Shown here in pieces: positions 1 to 12,660 of a stretch of 64,000 nt of DNA. This stretch comes from Notospermus geniculatus (Eukaryota > Nemertea > Pilidiophora > Heteronemertea > Lineidae), in contig NMRB01001746.1 of the NCBI GenBank assembly GCA_002633025.1, positions 52,889-116,888 on the forward strand, given 5' to 3'. A model generated the notes under the pieces. That model ran no database searches. It worked only from the letters and a program-made list of their open reading frames with translations, and was not told the DNA's origin. Numbering within the stretch: position 1 is the stretch's first letter; every line of letters begins with the position of its first letter. The position numbers and the translations under genes were made by a program.

Positions 1-1357
1 AGTGCAATATTGCACACGTAGCCTACTAGTATTTCCCATAATTGCTATCATAATGCGTCATCTTCTATTATTCATAATGCTCGCACTGGCGCCTTGCTTC
101 AAGGAAATATCAAACTGAATATCGTGGATGACACTTTTCCTAATTGCAAGATGCTTTTTGACTCTATCATCAACCTTTTTTGCATTGCACAATGTTCCCT
201 GGAAGTCATTTGCGCCGTTCCTCATTTTTCTGTACGCCTGCCTTTGAGGAAATTTACGGTATGATATCTGTAGAGAAACCTACGTTGGTTAAACCAAGTT
301 ACATGAAAATACTTTATCTTTATAAATCTGATTTTTCCCTTATGCTGTAACCAACGGAGTCCCAGGAGGAACAATCCCAGAATCAATTTTAAAGAGCAAA
401 GAAAAAATGCAGGGATGTCATTGTGACATGGCCTTTACCATTACAAAACGTTCACACTCATATCCGTTTATCTTGTGACAACTGGGGACACATCACTCTA
501 TACTACACAAATGGGGACACGCATGCAGTCCACTTTTATACATTGTGGCTGTGTCCCTTATTAGTCGGAATAAAATTGATATGGCCGTCACAAATTGACC
601 AACTGTGGCCATTACATATGATCCTAGTCAAGTGGGGACATAACCTGCAAACTACCTATATATTGACTCTGCATATTGTGTGTAGTCATTTTTCAGGTTT
701 CCAATATTAGTCGTGCTGTGACAGAATTAAAATGTTGATAGTTCGAGATAATCACTTTAGGTTCATCTCGGAGTTTACATTTAATTTACATGACTTTTTT
801 TGTATTATTACAACGCAAAAGTGAACTTTTGGCTCCCCAAATACCTGCAAAAATGCAGCATGTATCCGAACCTAACTGCAAAAATCAAAAATAAAGAAAA
901 ATACATATATTTCATCGGTTGCAGTGGGAGCCCTGTGTTCTCTTGCCTGGAATTGATATTATAATCACATGTTGTTTCAAATTGATTTCATTCAATTTCG
1001 AGCGGGGTTGATATACGTGTATAATGCACTTAGCATTGATCACTGGGTGTCGAGGTTCATGCCCGTCACTTGATAACGATTTACTGCCACTTTCAAATTG
1101 ATATTTCATTGACCTTGTTCGTAATGAAACTGTGCACTACTTGGAAATGACTTGAAATGGCAATCGCCATAATTTTATTCCGGAAAAGAAGCTAAAATGT
1201 TAAGTAGGCCTATAGTACTTCCGGTGTGAAAACAGCGCCCCTACTTGAAGGTTTAGCCGGTCCGGTTGCAAAAACAAGGACTGCTGGTCATAATTCGGAT
1301 TGACACAATAAGGATAGGGGAAAATACCACGTCAAGAGAGAAACAGAGGAAACAAAC

Positions 1358-1528
1358 ATGGAACTATCCACTTGGAGCCCCTTCACAGACCCTTCGGTGA
1401 GGATTAGTACAAAGTCAGGAGGGAAATACAACGCCTCGACACCACCGACACCGTGGGAATTTTGCGGAGTTCAATTCCACGACACTTCTCGTTCCCGACG
1501 AGAAAATCTACCACAAAAAATCATGGGC
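1358..1528 (+). pseudogene. Possible first exon, present three times
   Basis: An open frame starting MELSTWSPFT occurs at 1358, 3351 and 18153 with the same upstream sequence, including an ETS-like ACTTCCGG about 130 bases before the ATG. It reads into a foldback element and shows no donor. The differences I checked between the copies are mostly amino-acid changing (D/E, KY/EC, H/R), so it does not look constrained. Unrecognised family; a dead exon or chance frame. Confidence 0.2.
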
Positions 1529-1671
1529 CGGTTGCACAAAAGCATACTAGGCGTAGTATGATTCTATCTCCTAGTTTGCTTCTAACTTTGTATACAAACG
1601 CATACAAAGTTAGAAGCGTGTTAGGAGATAGAATGATACTAAGCCTAGTATGCGTTTGTGCAACCGGGCCC
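1525..1671. mobile_element. Foldback element type 1 (GGGCC-GGTTGCACAAA ends)
   Basis: Long hairpin, arms about 60 bp, ends GGGCCGGTTGCACAAAAGC and its inverse. Other copies: 18319-18462 (complete) and from 3517 (right end deleted). Confidence 0.8.
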
Positions 1672-1679
1672 AGACCTCC

Positions 1680-1785
1680 GGGCCCGTATGCATAAAGGTG
1701 GAATAAGCTTATTCCAGGTGTAACTTACGTTACAACATGAAGTTATACCTGGAGTAAGCCATTCCACCTTTATGCATACGGGCCC
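1680..1785. mobile_element. Foldback element type 2 (GGGCCCGTATGCATAAAG ends)
   Basis: Hairpin with arms of about 45 bp, directly after type 1. Also complete at 18471-18584, and the right half remains at 3633-3716. Confidence 0.8.
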
Positions 1786-2247
1786 AGGTGTTATAAGCTT
1801 TGTATAATACATCAGTCCCTTTTCTGTTGTACGTGCGGCAAGGAGAAATCCTCAAAGCAACCCCAAAAACACTAATTTACAATGGTAAGTTACCACTGAA
1901 TGATTGCATTAGGGAAAACGAGAGGTATGTTGATTCAATCTTTTCTACAAGTTCCTGGAGCAATCAAACAATTACATGTACACGTAGAAGTAAAACAACA
2001 ACACCTTACGTTGTTCTCATTAACTAAACCCAAAGCTGTTATTTTTACCCAAAATTGTTTTTATGAAAAAACAAAATGTGACACGATCTCACACCTGCAA
2101 TACGACAGACGCCTAAATCTTATTTTGACTTTTCTTTCCTTCTTGGTGGTGATTTGTTCAGAACCGTCCTTCGTCACGTGGACCGTATGTCCTTCTGATT
2201 GGGAAGGCGAAGGCGAATATCATAGCTTCGTGAACAGTTATAGCCCT

Positions 2248-2366
2248 GGGCCCATATTCACAAAACCTTGCTAGCTTAGTTGGTTGCTAGTTGTGTACAT
2301 TGGCCTGTACAAACTAGGCACTTTAGCAGGCAACTAAGCCTAGCAGAGTTTTATGAATATGGGCCC
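2248..2366. mobile_element. Foldback element type 3 (GGGCCCATATTCAYAAAAC ends)
   Basis: Hairpin with arms of about 50 bp around GTACATTGGCCTGTAC. A second copy lies at 4216-4340 in tandem unit 2. Absent from copy C. Confidence 0.8.
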
Positions 2367-4065
2367 TGGTCATTGTTCTCTGTGTGTTCTGAACATGCAG
2401 GATCTCTGTATGTAGGGCCAATACGTAAGTATTAGGGAGTTTAAGATATCACACGCTAACGAAGTTTATCTTGTGACAACTGGGGACACATCACTCTATA
2501 CTACACAAATGGGGACACGCATGCAGTCCACTTTTATACATTGTGGCTGTGTCCCCTATTAGTCGGAATAAAATTGATATGGCCGTCACAAATTGACCAA
2601 CTGTGGCCATTACATATGATCCTAGTCAAGTGGGGACATAACCTGCAAACTACCTATATATATATTGACTCTGCATATTGTGTGTAGTCATTTTTCAGGT
2701 TTCCAATATTAGTCGTGCTGTGACAGAATTAAAATGTTGATAGTTCGAGATAATCACTTTAGGTTCATCTCGGAGTTTACATTTAATTTACATGACTTTT
2801 TTTGTATTATTACAACGCAAAAGTGAACTTTTGGCTCCCCAAATACCTGCAAAAATGCAGCATGTATCCGAACCTAACTGCAAAAATCAAAAATAAAGAA
2901 AAATACATATATTTCATCGGTTGCAGTGGGAGCCCTGTGTTCTCTTGCCTGGAATTGATATTATAATCACATGTTGTTTCAAATTGATTTCATTCAATTT
3001 CGAGCGGGGTTGATATACGTGTATAATGCACTTAGCATTGATCACTGGGTGTCGAGGTTCATGCCCGTCACTTGATAACGATTTACTGCCACTCTTCAAA
3101 TTGATATTTCATTGACCTTGTTCGTAATGAAACTGTGCACTACTTGGAAATGACTTGAAATGGCAATCGCCATAATTTTATTCCGGAAAAGAAGCTAAAA
3201 TGTTAAGTAGGCCTAGTACTTCCGGTGTGAAAACAGCGCCCCCTACTTGAAGGTTTAGCCTGTCCGGTTGTAAAACAAGGACTGCTGGTCATAATTCGGA
3301 TTGACACTAGGGGAAAATACCACGTCAAGAGAGAAACAGAGGAAACAAACATGGAACTATCCACTTGGAGCCCCTTCACAGAACCTTCGGTGAGGATTAG
3401 TACAAAGTCAGGAGGGAAATACAACGCCTCGACACCACCGACACCGTGGGAATTTTGCGGAGTTCAATTCCACGACACTTCTCGTTCCCGACGAGAAAAT
3501 CTACCACAAAAATCAGGGGCCGGTTGCACAAAAGCATACTAGGCGTAGTATGATTCTATCTCCTAGTTTGCTTCTAACTTTGCATACAAACGCATACAAA
3601 GTTAGAAGCCAGCTAGGAGATAGAATGATACTAAAGCTTATTCCAGGTATAACTTAATGTTATAACGTTAAGTTATACCTGGAATAAGCTTATTCCACCT
3701 TTATGCATACGGGCCCAGGTGTTATAAGCTTTGTATAATACATCAGTCCCTTTTCTGCTGTACGTGCGGCAAGGAGAAATCCTCAAAGCAACTCCAAAAA
3801 CACCAATTTACAATGGTAAGTTACCACTGAATGATTGCATTAGGGAAAACGAGAGGTATGTTGATTCAATCTTTTCTACAAGTTCCTGCAGCAATCAAAC
3901 AATTACATGTACACGTAGAAGTGAAACAACAACACCTTACGTTGTTCTCATTAACTAAACCCAAAGCTGTTATTTTTACCCAAAATTGTTTTTATGAAAA
4001 AACAAAATGTGACACGATCTCACATCTGCAAGAATACATGTACGACGCCTAAATCTTAGTTTGAC

Positions 4066-4084
4066 CTTGGAGGAATTATCCAAG
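4066..4084. mobile_element. Nano-palindrome insertion, 19 bp, 7-bp target duplication
   Basis: CTTGGAGGAATTATCCAAG flanked on both sides by GTTTGAC (4059-4065, 4085-4091). The matching sites at 2123-2129 and 18907-18913 have a single TTTTGAC and no insert. Confidence 0.8.
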
Positions 4085-4215
4085 GTTTGACTTTTCTTTC
4101 CTTCTTGGTGGTGATTTGTTCAGAACAGTCCTTCGTCACGTGGAGCGTATGTCCTTCTGATCGGGAAGGCGAAGGCGAATATCATACATGTAGCTTCGTG
4201 AACAGTTATAGCCCT

Positions 4216-4340
4216 GGGCCCATACATGTATTCACAAAACCTTGCTAGCTTAGTTGGTTGCTAGTTGTGTACATTGGCCTGTACAAACTAGGCACTTTAG
4301 CAGGCAACTAAGCCTAGCAGAGTTTTATGAATATGGGCCC
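4216..4340. mobile_element. Foldback element type 3, unit 2
   Basis: As 2248-2366 plus one TACATGTA at 4223-4230. Confidence 0.8.
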
Positions 4341-4413
4341 TGGTCATCAGTGTTCTGTGTGTGTTCTGAACATGCAGGATCTCTGTATGTAGGGCCAATA
4401 CGTAAGTATTAGG

Positions 4414-4534
4414 GAGTTTAAGATATCACACGCTAACGATAACATTTACGTTAACAATATTTTTTGTACATGAAATCAATGCAAGAAATAGGGTAAACGT
4501 AAACGTTATCGTTAGCGTGTGATCTCTTAAACTC
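4414..4534. repeat. Inverted repeat at the duplication breakpoint
   Basis: Arms of about 40 bp (AGTTTAAGATATCACACGCT ... and its inverse) around an AT-rich loop. Unit 1 ends within the left arm. Confidence 0.75.
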
Positions 4535-5395
4535 TGTATTAAGAACGCCAGACATTTTCCACGTCTGATGGTCCAACGTTGGCACTGATATCTCCATAAC
4601 ATTAACCGAGTAACACTGGTCAGTCCTCCTTCGAATCGACCGACAGCAAGTGATTTGGAACCAACAATGGGCCTTGAAATAAACAACAGGCGGAAAGACC
4701 CAGCGATTTTGTAATGGCGACTATTCATAACCATTTTTAAGCAGTCAAACGTACAACTTGAGTGAATATTCATGTCATTGTTTCTTGCGCTAGGGGGAGG
4801 TGTCCATCTTGTAGATCGCCCTTATTGTCGAGATTTTTGTGTAAAAACTGAAGTTTCTTGCTTGTATAATTTGTTCAGCAGACGGCGTCTCCTTCAACCT
4901 GGGAGCCATCATACTTTTCAACCGCAGCTACTGCTCAGCATCGCAATTAGCTGGCGAAAAAAAACTGCATAGCTGAAAGTTCCATGGTTTTTTCGCCAAC
5001 ACAGGCATATCTATTTGAGCATTGTTCTTTTGTTGCGCATTAAATGCATTGTGGATCCTTTTATATTGGTATTATAGTTCTGTTGTATGACAATGTAAAG
5101 CAAGAATGGAATTTCGTGCTTGGGGGGAAACTGCAAGTAAGACTTCGGTACCATTGATGTCCCACAGTTCACACGTAGACGCAGGAAACCACGTATAGCC
5201 TATCGCTGGCCTGCATTCGTGCATGCTTTCGATACGACTGGCGTTTGAACAGGACAGGAAAAATTTGCAATAATGATTTAGTGCCGAAAACTGTGTCGAA
5301 AGCTCATTTTGGACCAAATATAATGGTCACTTAAAGGGACTATAGGTCCACGTGAACCAATAACTGCTTTCAATACATCAATTTTGCCATATCAG

Positions 5396-6695
5396 AAAGT
5401 CCCCAGTGTATCAGTCGCACCTATTTCACCAGCGAGTGGTGTTCTAATAATAGCACTCGCTCAGCTCTAAACACTTTTCAGAATTTCTAGGCCATCCTGG
5501 TCATTGGCTGCACAATGATAAACAAGGAATCTGAGTACGTTTTGAATGCAACCTAACTGGGGTTAAGTATATTTTCGTTGGCCGAAAACCGTTACTTAAC
5601 GATACTAATATCAAACTACGATCGTGTTGACCACTTCTCTGTTTTCTTACTCTTATTGAAGACGAAGGGAATATGATCAAAATTCTATGTTACAGGCTTT
5701 CGGTTACACAGAACAGAAGAAAAAAGAAGGGCCTAGGCCTAGTAACTGATGTGTGGAAATTATTTGAAAAAGATGTGAACTCCCCTTTCACATGCTTTCA
5801 CATCGTTTAGAATCACATATTCATGTTGTCCAAACCTCGCCACGCCCTAGCCCCATCACACCCATCTAGGCCTACACTAGGCCAGGTCATGTCATGTTTA
5901 ACACAGGGTGTATTAAAAATAACATGAGGATAGTGGCTTACTGTTAATAGCATATGAGCAAACTCCAAAAAGCAACCCATCCTGATCCCAGTGCATACAC
6001 ACACAGATCTTGGCATCCATTCCCTCCCCCAGACTCCCTGCTACACTGACCCCCTTTTTGTCTGAACCCATGTTCATGTACACCCTGCTGGTACAGATGA
6101 AAATATTAATGAACAAAAACAAACAAGAAATTTCAAAAATTGCCAGAAATTCGACATTCATGATTGTACTTTGTCTAACAGTCCTTCACATGCGTATATT
6201 CCGAACAGACTATGGTGACAGTCTGAGGTGAGACCCAGAAACTTCAACTCCCAAAGTACGTGGCAAAAATTCATCCAAAGTTCAAGATATTTTGGTCACT
6301 GACATATTATACTGCCTAGAAACAGATGCTGTCAAGTAAAATTAGTTACGGACACTTGGGATGTAACCAAACGCTCTTTGAAGATAGACTGATGTGAGGA
6401 AATAGTTGTCAATTTGTCACCTACTGTACATTTCTGTGGTGGTCCCCACTTTTTCAACATGAAAAGTACGTGGACAAAACTGTCCTATTTGAAATCTGTT
6501 TTCACTGAACTTGAAGAGAATAAGATGCTGCATCATATTCTGAATGGTGCAAAATGATCACTTTCACCCTTTAGATGTTATGGCTGGTTAAAGATACAAA
6601 AATGGGGTTTTCTGGTAGCAAATGCACTACCTGTTTGTACAGCAGTTGCGCTGTTCACTTTACATGACCTAAATGCATACCGACTTTCTGATATG
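5396..6695. other. Sequence unique to locus copy A
   Basis: No counterpart in copy C. No gene recognised. It contains two TAGGCCTA octamers near 5735 and 5865. Confidence 0.5.
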
Positions 6696-6696
6696 N
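6696..6696. other. Single-n contig join
   Basis: One of five single n positions (6696, 8740, 23179, 50899, 56719). At 8740 and 23179 the n demonstrably interrupts the FoxA gene, so single n marks joins of unknown size rather than one uncalled base. Homology with the second locus copy resumes directly after 6696. Confidence 0.7.
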
Positions 6697-8204
6697 GACT
6701 AGTTTTCAGGCGTAACGTATTTCAAAATCGATATCGCTTTTGTAATACTTGATTTTCTCAATAGTAATTATTAATTCAGTGTTAATAACAATTAAAGAAC
6801 ACTTGAATACGAAGCCAACACAGTTTCCGCCTCATTTAGCAACAGTGGGGAAGTATGCGTCAAGTGAGAACGGTATCCTTGACTGAGGGCTTCGGTGTTT
6901 GAGTGATTCTCAAAAATGCCACGAATTTCCCATGATATCATGCGATTATCCGAATCCAGAACTTGAGCATGTCGAGTTGAATCAAAAATTCATCTCTCGA
7001 ACTTTTGTTTGAATGCTAGAAAAACCGTCAAAATAAAAGGAAGGAAAAGGATGCAGAGTTCTTAAAAATGAAAATAATCTTCACTTTAATATTGAAAATT
7101 GATTGACACGTCTTTTGATTTTAGAGGTTACATGTAAATAAATGCAGCAGGCTGCCTGTGTGCTAGTCAGAAGGCTACAAATGTACCCCTAAAGAACAGA
7201 GAGAAAATGGAGAATGCGGCAAGCCTCCTGAAGACGCTTTGAAAGTAAACAAACTTACAAAAAAAGAACCTCAGGTTTGCTCGAAAACGGGAGACCTTTT
7301 GGGAAGGTTCGGTTAAGTTGCCCCATCTTGTTTCTCGATTGTTGTTCAGGTTTCTGCCTGTCAACACATCACCAACTCTCTCGGTTATTTAGGGGCGACG
7401 AGATTTTCATTTTGGACAGTTTCTAACTCAAAAGTTTTGCCTATATCAACAACCGTTCAGGTTCAGACACAGGACTTGGGATAATGTCTAGAAAAACAGT
7501 ATATAAAGACATTTTAGGATAATGTACAATTTCAGCAATCTGAGTAGCTATTTATACATATACAACCATTTACAAAATCGTAAAGAATCACATAAGGACA
7601 AGTCATCAATAAGTGCCGATTTCAAATCATTAATTGGGTTTTGTGGATTTTATAGCGTCATTTTGCGAAGTTAAGTATATACACTAGTGTCACAGAGGAG
7701 GCGGTTGACTAGAGCTGCGTCAGCAACGAACCCAGATTTCTAGACGGCTATACAAAATAGGCTCACTAATCTAAACAATCTACCAGTAAACAATGTACCA
7801 AACTGCATCTTATAATCTAATGTACAATTTTTGTAGTAAAATAAATTACTTAAAATAATGAGTTTCTTGCAAAGACCTTGTCAAGAACATTGACAACAAC
7901 TTTTCAGTTTCAGGGGTGCGTTTGGTGACCCGGGCGAAAGTGCCAAAAGTGTTTCACCTAAACTAGAACCAATGGAGTATGACGTTGAATACAGGAGATG
8001 TACTATTCTTTCGGTTGTAGCTGAGATGGAAACAAGGTGAAAAGAAAATTTCACGTACCATGGGATGAGAATGGTGTCTCTCACAATAATGTCACATATC
8101 GTGTCGTTAACAGAATAGTACGGTTGGACAGTTTTTGTGTGGTGAATACACTGGGTTTTTAGTGATTTACTGGTATACATACCAATTACAGTCCTGGTGG
8201 CGAG
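6697..8204. repeat. Locus copy A, right part: FoxA 3' flank (pairs with 21663-23178)
   Basis: Almost identical to the second copy, with a few substitutions and an 8-base indel near 6940. It ends at GTGGCGAG, after which only copy A continues into the FoxA C-terminus. Confidence 0.92.
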
Positions 8205-8422
8205 GACTCCAAAATCGTCCTATCTCGAACCTGAGAGAGAGTCCAAAAGTCCACGGCGTATCCGAAAGGTCGCATACGACCGGTTAGTAATGAACCAAGG
8301 TCCATGCCCACACACGGACATGTCATAGAATTGAAGACACTTTACACACGTTGTCACAAATTTCACTTTTGTCACTTTTGATACACACTTTGAATTCCTT
8401 GCGAATGTTCACTGTCCAATTG
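8205..8422 (-). other. FoxA proximal 3' UTR, present only in this copy
   Basis: Downstream of the FoxA stop and absent from the second locus copy, which stops at 23178 exactly where this stretch would begin. It shows that the contig ending at 8739 extends the one ending at 23178. No poly(A) signal was found with confidence. Confidence 0.6.
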
Positions 8423-8739
8423 TTATAAACTTGCCGTGGCCGTATGTGGCGTATAGGCCTTGTAGTAATCATTTATAGATGAGGGGTCCTTCTGAATCGT
8501 GGAGTGCACCGGCGAAAGTTGGTTATAATTGCCATAGTTTGCCGCCTGCATTGATTCGTACATTTTTAAGTCCAGTTTGTTCTCTGATGACATGAGGTTC
8601 GTGATGGAGAATGGATGGTTGAAATGAGGTCCGTGGTTATATTGTCCGTGATGATGATGCGTGAGCAAGGCCTGGGTTGTGTCGTGAGAAAGCGGCCGGG
8701 AAAGGGACTGGAGACCTGGGACGTCCGTGACTGAGTGAG
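8423..8739 (-). CDS. foxa: FoxA C-terminal part (5' end lost at n 8740)
   Basis: 104 codons open from the single n at 8740 to a stop at 8423-8425. The segment carries the conserved FoxA transactivation regions: HPFSITNLMSSE at about fragment residues 41-52, then LDLKMYE, then a Tyr-containing tail DYYKAYTPH that matches the C-terminal region of vertebrate FoxA proteins. A His run (THHHHG) precedes it. There is no forkhead domain and no start codon, so this is not a separate gene. It is the missing end of the gene whose N-terminus is at 23180-24008. Sequence below it (8204 down to 6697) is the 3' flank and is duplicated at 21663-23178. An unknown number of residues is missing at the two n positions. 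Confidence 0.93.
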
Positions 8740-8740
8740 N

Positions 8741-9956
8741 CATAAACTAGACCCAAACATGGAATGAAAACTGCTCTATATCACGAGTGTGTACACCGTC
8801 TAATTGTTTACCGAATAGAAGATGAAGAACACTTTATCCTCGTATGTCTATTGATGTTTCCTCCTTGTTCCATTCAGCATTGCACTGCCGTGTCCTCCTT
8901 TTCCCCACTACCAATGCAATCAAATTCATTAGTATACATGTCGTTAATTCAACATGTACAATAATGTCGGTTTTTTCAGGCCATTCACAATATCCAGCAC
9001 CACCCATTTTGATTGGTTCATCAGCAAGAGCTGCGCCGGAGAAACAGATTTCAACGTCTCCGATTGGAAAAAACGACAAATATGCGATACAGAAGGATTG
9101 GTACAATGTACGTTCGTGTTGGTATACAAGTACATGTACAACCAGCTCGTATCTCATGGTGTATTATTTATAAATGCAAATATTCATCCTTCTCGGTGGT
9201 CTCTCAAGTGGTTTGTAGACGTCGGTGTTCTGGTCAGCTGTTTCAAAGTCAATTTACATTCATTATTCAATTCGTACTCAGCGGTTGAACAGATGAAGCG
9301 TCTCTAAACAAGACAAGTGTACTAGGCCTGAAAAAAGTAAAAAAAACACACGGCACGACGCCAGTGCTGGCGGCAATGAAAAACCTCCATGTTGATGTCC
9401 TTCTCGATCAGTATTTCCATCATACAGGCGCACACGTACTGTGCAGAAACCCAATAAAATGTCATCTAGAATTGAATTAAGTAGGTTCATATATTGATCA
9501 TTTGCACTCCCACATTCTTGTGGTATCTTGACTTGAAGCTCTTGAAGTGGTTGACTCTTCCGCTCTTTTTTTTATTAAATCTCTGTCTTCAATGATAGCG
9601 CCAGCGATTAATGGCGAGAAACGTCCAGGGATGGGTTGTTCGAAAATCTTAGTTTGTGTTGTTGTTGTTGTTGTTGTTGGGTATTTTGGCGTTTAAGTTA
9701 TCTGTGGGTTTAACTGAAGAAAATATCGTCATGATCAAGTTGACGTCAAAATGGTTTCAGCGTTACCTTCGAACAACAGGCCGTGAAGGCAGGGCCGTAG
9801 CTAGATCTTTGTCTTGGAAGGGGCATTTGGCTTTCCGGGCATTTTTCGACCAAAATCTGCACTCGCAAAACACGTTTTTCGGTGATGTCTGGGGGCACCC
9901 CCTTCCCCAGCCATGAGAAGGAATGGTAGTGGATGCAACTGCAGGATTATCTACCC
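8741..9956. other. Intergenic, unique
   Basis: Starts after the n at 8740 and is not FoxA sequence. Overlapping short frames at 8830-9310 on both strands have no family match. A hAT-like end CAGGGCCGTAGCTAG lies near 9790 without a matching second end. Confidence 0.5.
9655..9680. repeat. (TTG)n microsatellite
   Basis: Seven uninterrupted GTT units. Confidence 0.8.
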
Positions 9957-10840
9957 AAGGAAAACTTCGGCACATTCCAAAGAAGACTGTCTTGCATACA
10001 TGTGTCGAACATTTTAATAACGGAGTCTGGGCTGGTGCACTTCTTGGTGAATACGTACATGTATTTAGGCGTCAGGAATAGGAATTACTCTGTCGAGATC
10101 TGAATAAAGATTTATGCACGTCTACAAAATTATTTCGAACACCCTTGGCCAGCCTACATACGGCCAAGTAGTGTTCACCAATGTTTCTTCCCAAACGAAT
10201 TATACTATTGAACTGGCAATTACCCGTGGCAATCGGCGATTGAGTTTGGCCGAGGTTGGAATGAACGGCCCGGCTGGAATTGGTGCACCCAACGGTAGGG
10301 AGAATTCAGAAATCAATCGAATAACACTGACTGCTAAAAAGTAAAATTGCGACCACAACAAAGTTCTCTTCGCAAATTAAACCATCCGTTGCATCAGGAT
10401 ATGTTACCACAAGGAAAACTTCGGCACATTCCAAAGAAGACTGTCTTGCATACATGTGTCGAACATTTTAATAACGGAGTCTGGGCTGGTGCACTTCTTG
10501 GCGTATTTAGGCGTCAGGAATAGGAATTACTTCTGTCGTGATCTGAATACAGATTTATGCACGTCTATAAAATTATTTCGAACACCCTTGGCCAGCCTAC
10601 ATACGGCCAAGTAGTGTGTGTTCACCAATGTTTCTTCCCAAACGAATTATACTATTGAACTGGCAATTACCCGTGGCAATCGGCGATTGAGTTTGGCCGA
10701 GGTTGGAATGAACGGCCCGGCTGGAATTGGTGCACCCAACGGTAGGGAGAATTTAGAAAGCAATCGAACAACATTGCTAAAAAAGTAAAACTGCGACCAC
10801 AACAAAGTTCTCTTCGCAAATTAAACCATCCGTTGCATCA
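9957..10840. repeat. Tandem duplication of about 450 bp
   Basis: Units 9957-10410 and 10411-10840, starting AAGGAAAACTTCGGCAC. The 76-codon frame in unit 1 is broken in unit 2 by a 4-base insertion (GTGT), so it is probably not a gene. Confidence 0.85.
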
Positions 10841-12525
10841 TGCCGAATTTCGAGGCAAAACAACGTTTCTAAGTGTGACTTTATTCGTCCCTTCCAGCCT
10901 ACTTGGGATGTGTTGAACTATGTACCCTCCCAGCACATCAGTCTACGTGGGATCACTAAGCAGACGATTTCTTGATCGCTTCCCATTAATGACAATCATC
11001 TTTAGTTGCGCTAAACAATGATAATTGATCGGAATATGATTCTACTAGAATCCGTCTAATCCTTGGCGACAAAGACACCTCAGTCAGTCCAACTCACCGA
11101 GCTGACAGTCCTGATATCTTTCCAATTTACGACATCGGTGGCTAATGTACATTATCTTCAGCTATTACAGACTTCACCTGGTTCTAATTAAGGTGAAATA
11201 TCTTAGCAAATGGATTTCAAATGGTTTCAAGCGGATCCGACTCTACATATACTAAAGAATGAGTGTGAAATACCGAGGTCTTGTTGTAGTGGAACGCATC
11301 GCCTCTCTCCTTTACTATTGAAATCAGCTAAGTATAATTTGTTTGCAGATTTGCCTAGAATTATCAGTGTGGACATCCGTGATGTAGAGGACAGCTTAGA
11401 TTTACTGGTAAATTACATCATTTGCAGTGTCCTGTTAAGCGGACTGTTGACACAGCTAGCACGTTCGGCGAGAGGATCTACCTGCTTATTCCACCATTTT
11501 TGTGTTTTATCACAAATCTTGTGAAAACACTCGCGGGGATGCCTGTATGTCATTTAGCGGTTAGGCTGGCCAGGATAGAGTCATTCGCTCCAGGACAAAA
11601 GGCACTGCTGACGAAGCTGACGAATGCATTGCCATACCATCGGATGATAATGATAGTCAAACAACACTATCTTGGGGACACACAACCCAAGTGTCTGAAT
11701 AAATTTATCCAAGGCATGTTAAACAAACGATATTGCTAGATTAACGCTTCTACACTCTGCTGTACTCAGGATTTCGCCTTCGCAGTATTAGTAGCCATAC
11801 TATGTATATGAGTAAGTGAGAGACAGTCAGTCATAAATAATGGTGGGACATGAGCATTTTGATTTTTTCCCCGGAAAATATAACGTTCCCACAACAATTC
11901 GCCTACGTGTATGATGCATTTAGCTTAGGTGCTCATGATTTGAGTCACTGATGAAGGTCTTTGATTAAAGGACATCCGATTTGACTAAAAATTTCTCAAA
12001 AGGCAATTTCAAATGAAGGAATCACATTCACCCAGGCTAAATCCCCATACCGTGTTGAAGGAGACTAGTTTTGATAAAGATATTAATGTCACTGTCCTCT
12101 TAGATTGATCTTTGCCCCGCCGCCATCTTTGTTGACCAATCTCGACAGTCACCATGGTGTCTCACCCTGTTTCATATAACTTTTATCAGGTGGGTGACAA
12201 CATTATCAGGATGAAATATTTCCGAAATGATCATTTTAAGTGGGTTGGGTGAGTAATCATGACTTCCTTTACCTCGTATCAATATACCAAGAGCATGTGT
12301 GTCAAAATCCTTCAGAAATTGACTGGTTTGTTATCTGAACTGGCGCCAGGCCAAATAATCTTTTGCCAAATTTATCTCTGTCATCAGATTTGTCAGATAT
12401 CACGACAATTCTCTGATCTCAGGTTCGTCTTCTTTATTCTTAGTTTGATTGTGTTTTTATTGCGTCGTTTTTCCTATGGTAAAAATCATCCTCAGAGTGA
12501 TGCGCATTGGTGTACGTAAAACCTT
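10841..12525. other. Intergenic, unique
   Basis: Two overlapping frames (11210-11524, 11422-11739) without recognisable domains; otherwise nothing. Confidence 0.45.
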
Positions 12526-12660
12526 CTAAAAAATAAGTAAAAATAAAGAAGTACATGTGTATCTAAAAATAAAGTAAAAATAAAGGAGTATCTAACAATA
12601 AAGTAAAAATAAAGAAGTACAATGTATCTGAAAAATAAAGTAAAAATAAAGAAGTAAAAA
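12526..12660. repeat. A-rich minisatellite
   Basis: About four copies of a 35-40-bp unit built on AAAAATAAAGTAAAAATAAAG. Confidence 0.75.

Larger units (their letters stand above)
465..2462. repeat. Tandem duplication, unit 1
   Basis: About 2.0 kb from GTTTATCTTGTGAC to CACACGCTAACGA, directly followed by unit 2. The junction lies inside one arm of the hairpin that is complete only at 4414-4534. Confidence 0.88.
2463..4440. repeat. Tandem duplication, unit 2
   Basis: Differs from unit 1 by a deletion that fuses its two foldback elements (near 3630), three extra TACATGTA octamers and one nano-palindrome insertion at 4066-4084. Confidence 0.88.
1..5395. repeat. Locus copy A, left part (pairs with 16799-19580)
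   Basis: Begins with AGTGCAATATTGCAC, the same bases as 16799 onward, and the first 460 bases look identical. It then carries an extra tandem unit and differs by foldback content and small insertions. Homology ends near 5395 at CATCAATTTTGC. It probably continues to the left of the window. Confidence 0.9.

Noticed and set aside
423-710. 95-codon frame, repeated exactly at 17221-17508
   Set aside because: Lies in the duplicated locus and is built on repeated GTGGGGACA words; no family, no codon signal, and identity follows from the haplotype duplication.
4426-4773. 115-codon minus-strand frame
   Set aside because: Runs through the inverted repeat at 4414-4534 and is absent from copy C.
11210-11739. 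Two overlapping frames that could be joined by a GTAAAT...TTTGCAG pair
   Set aside because: The implied intron is only about 20 bases, too short to splice.
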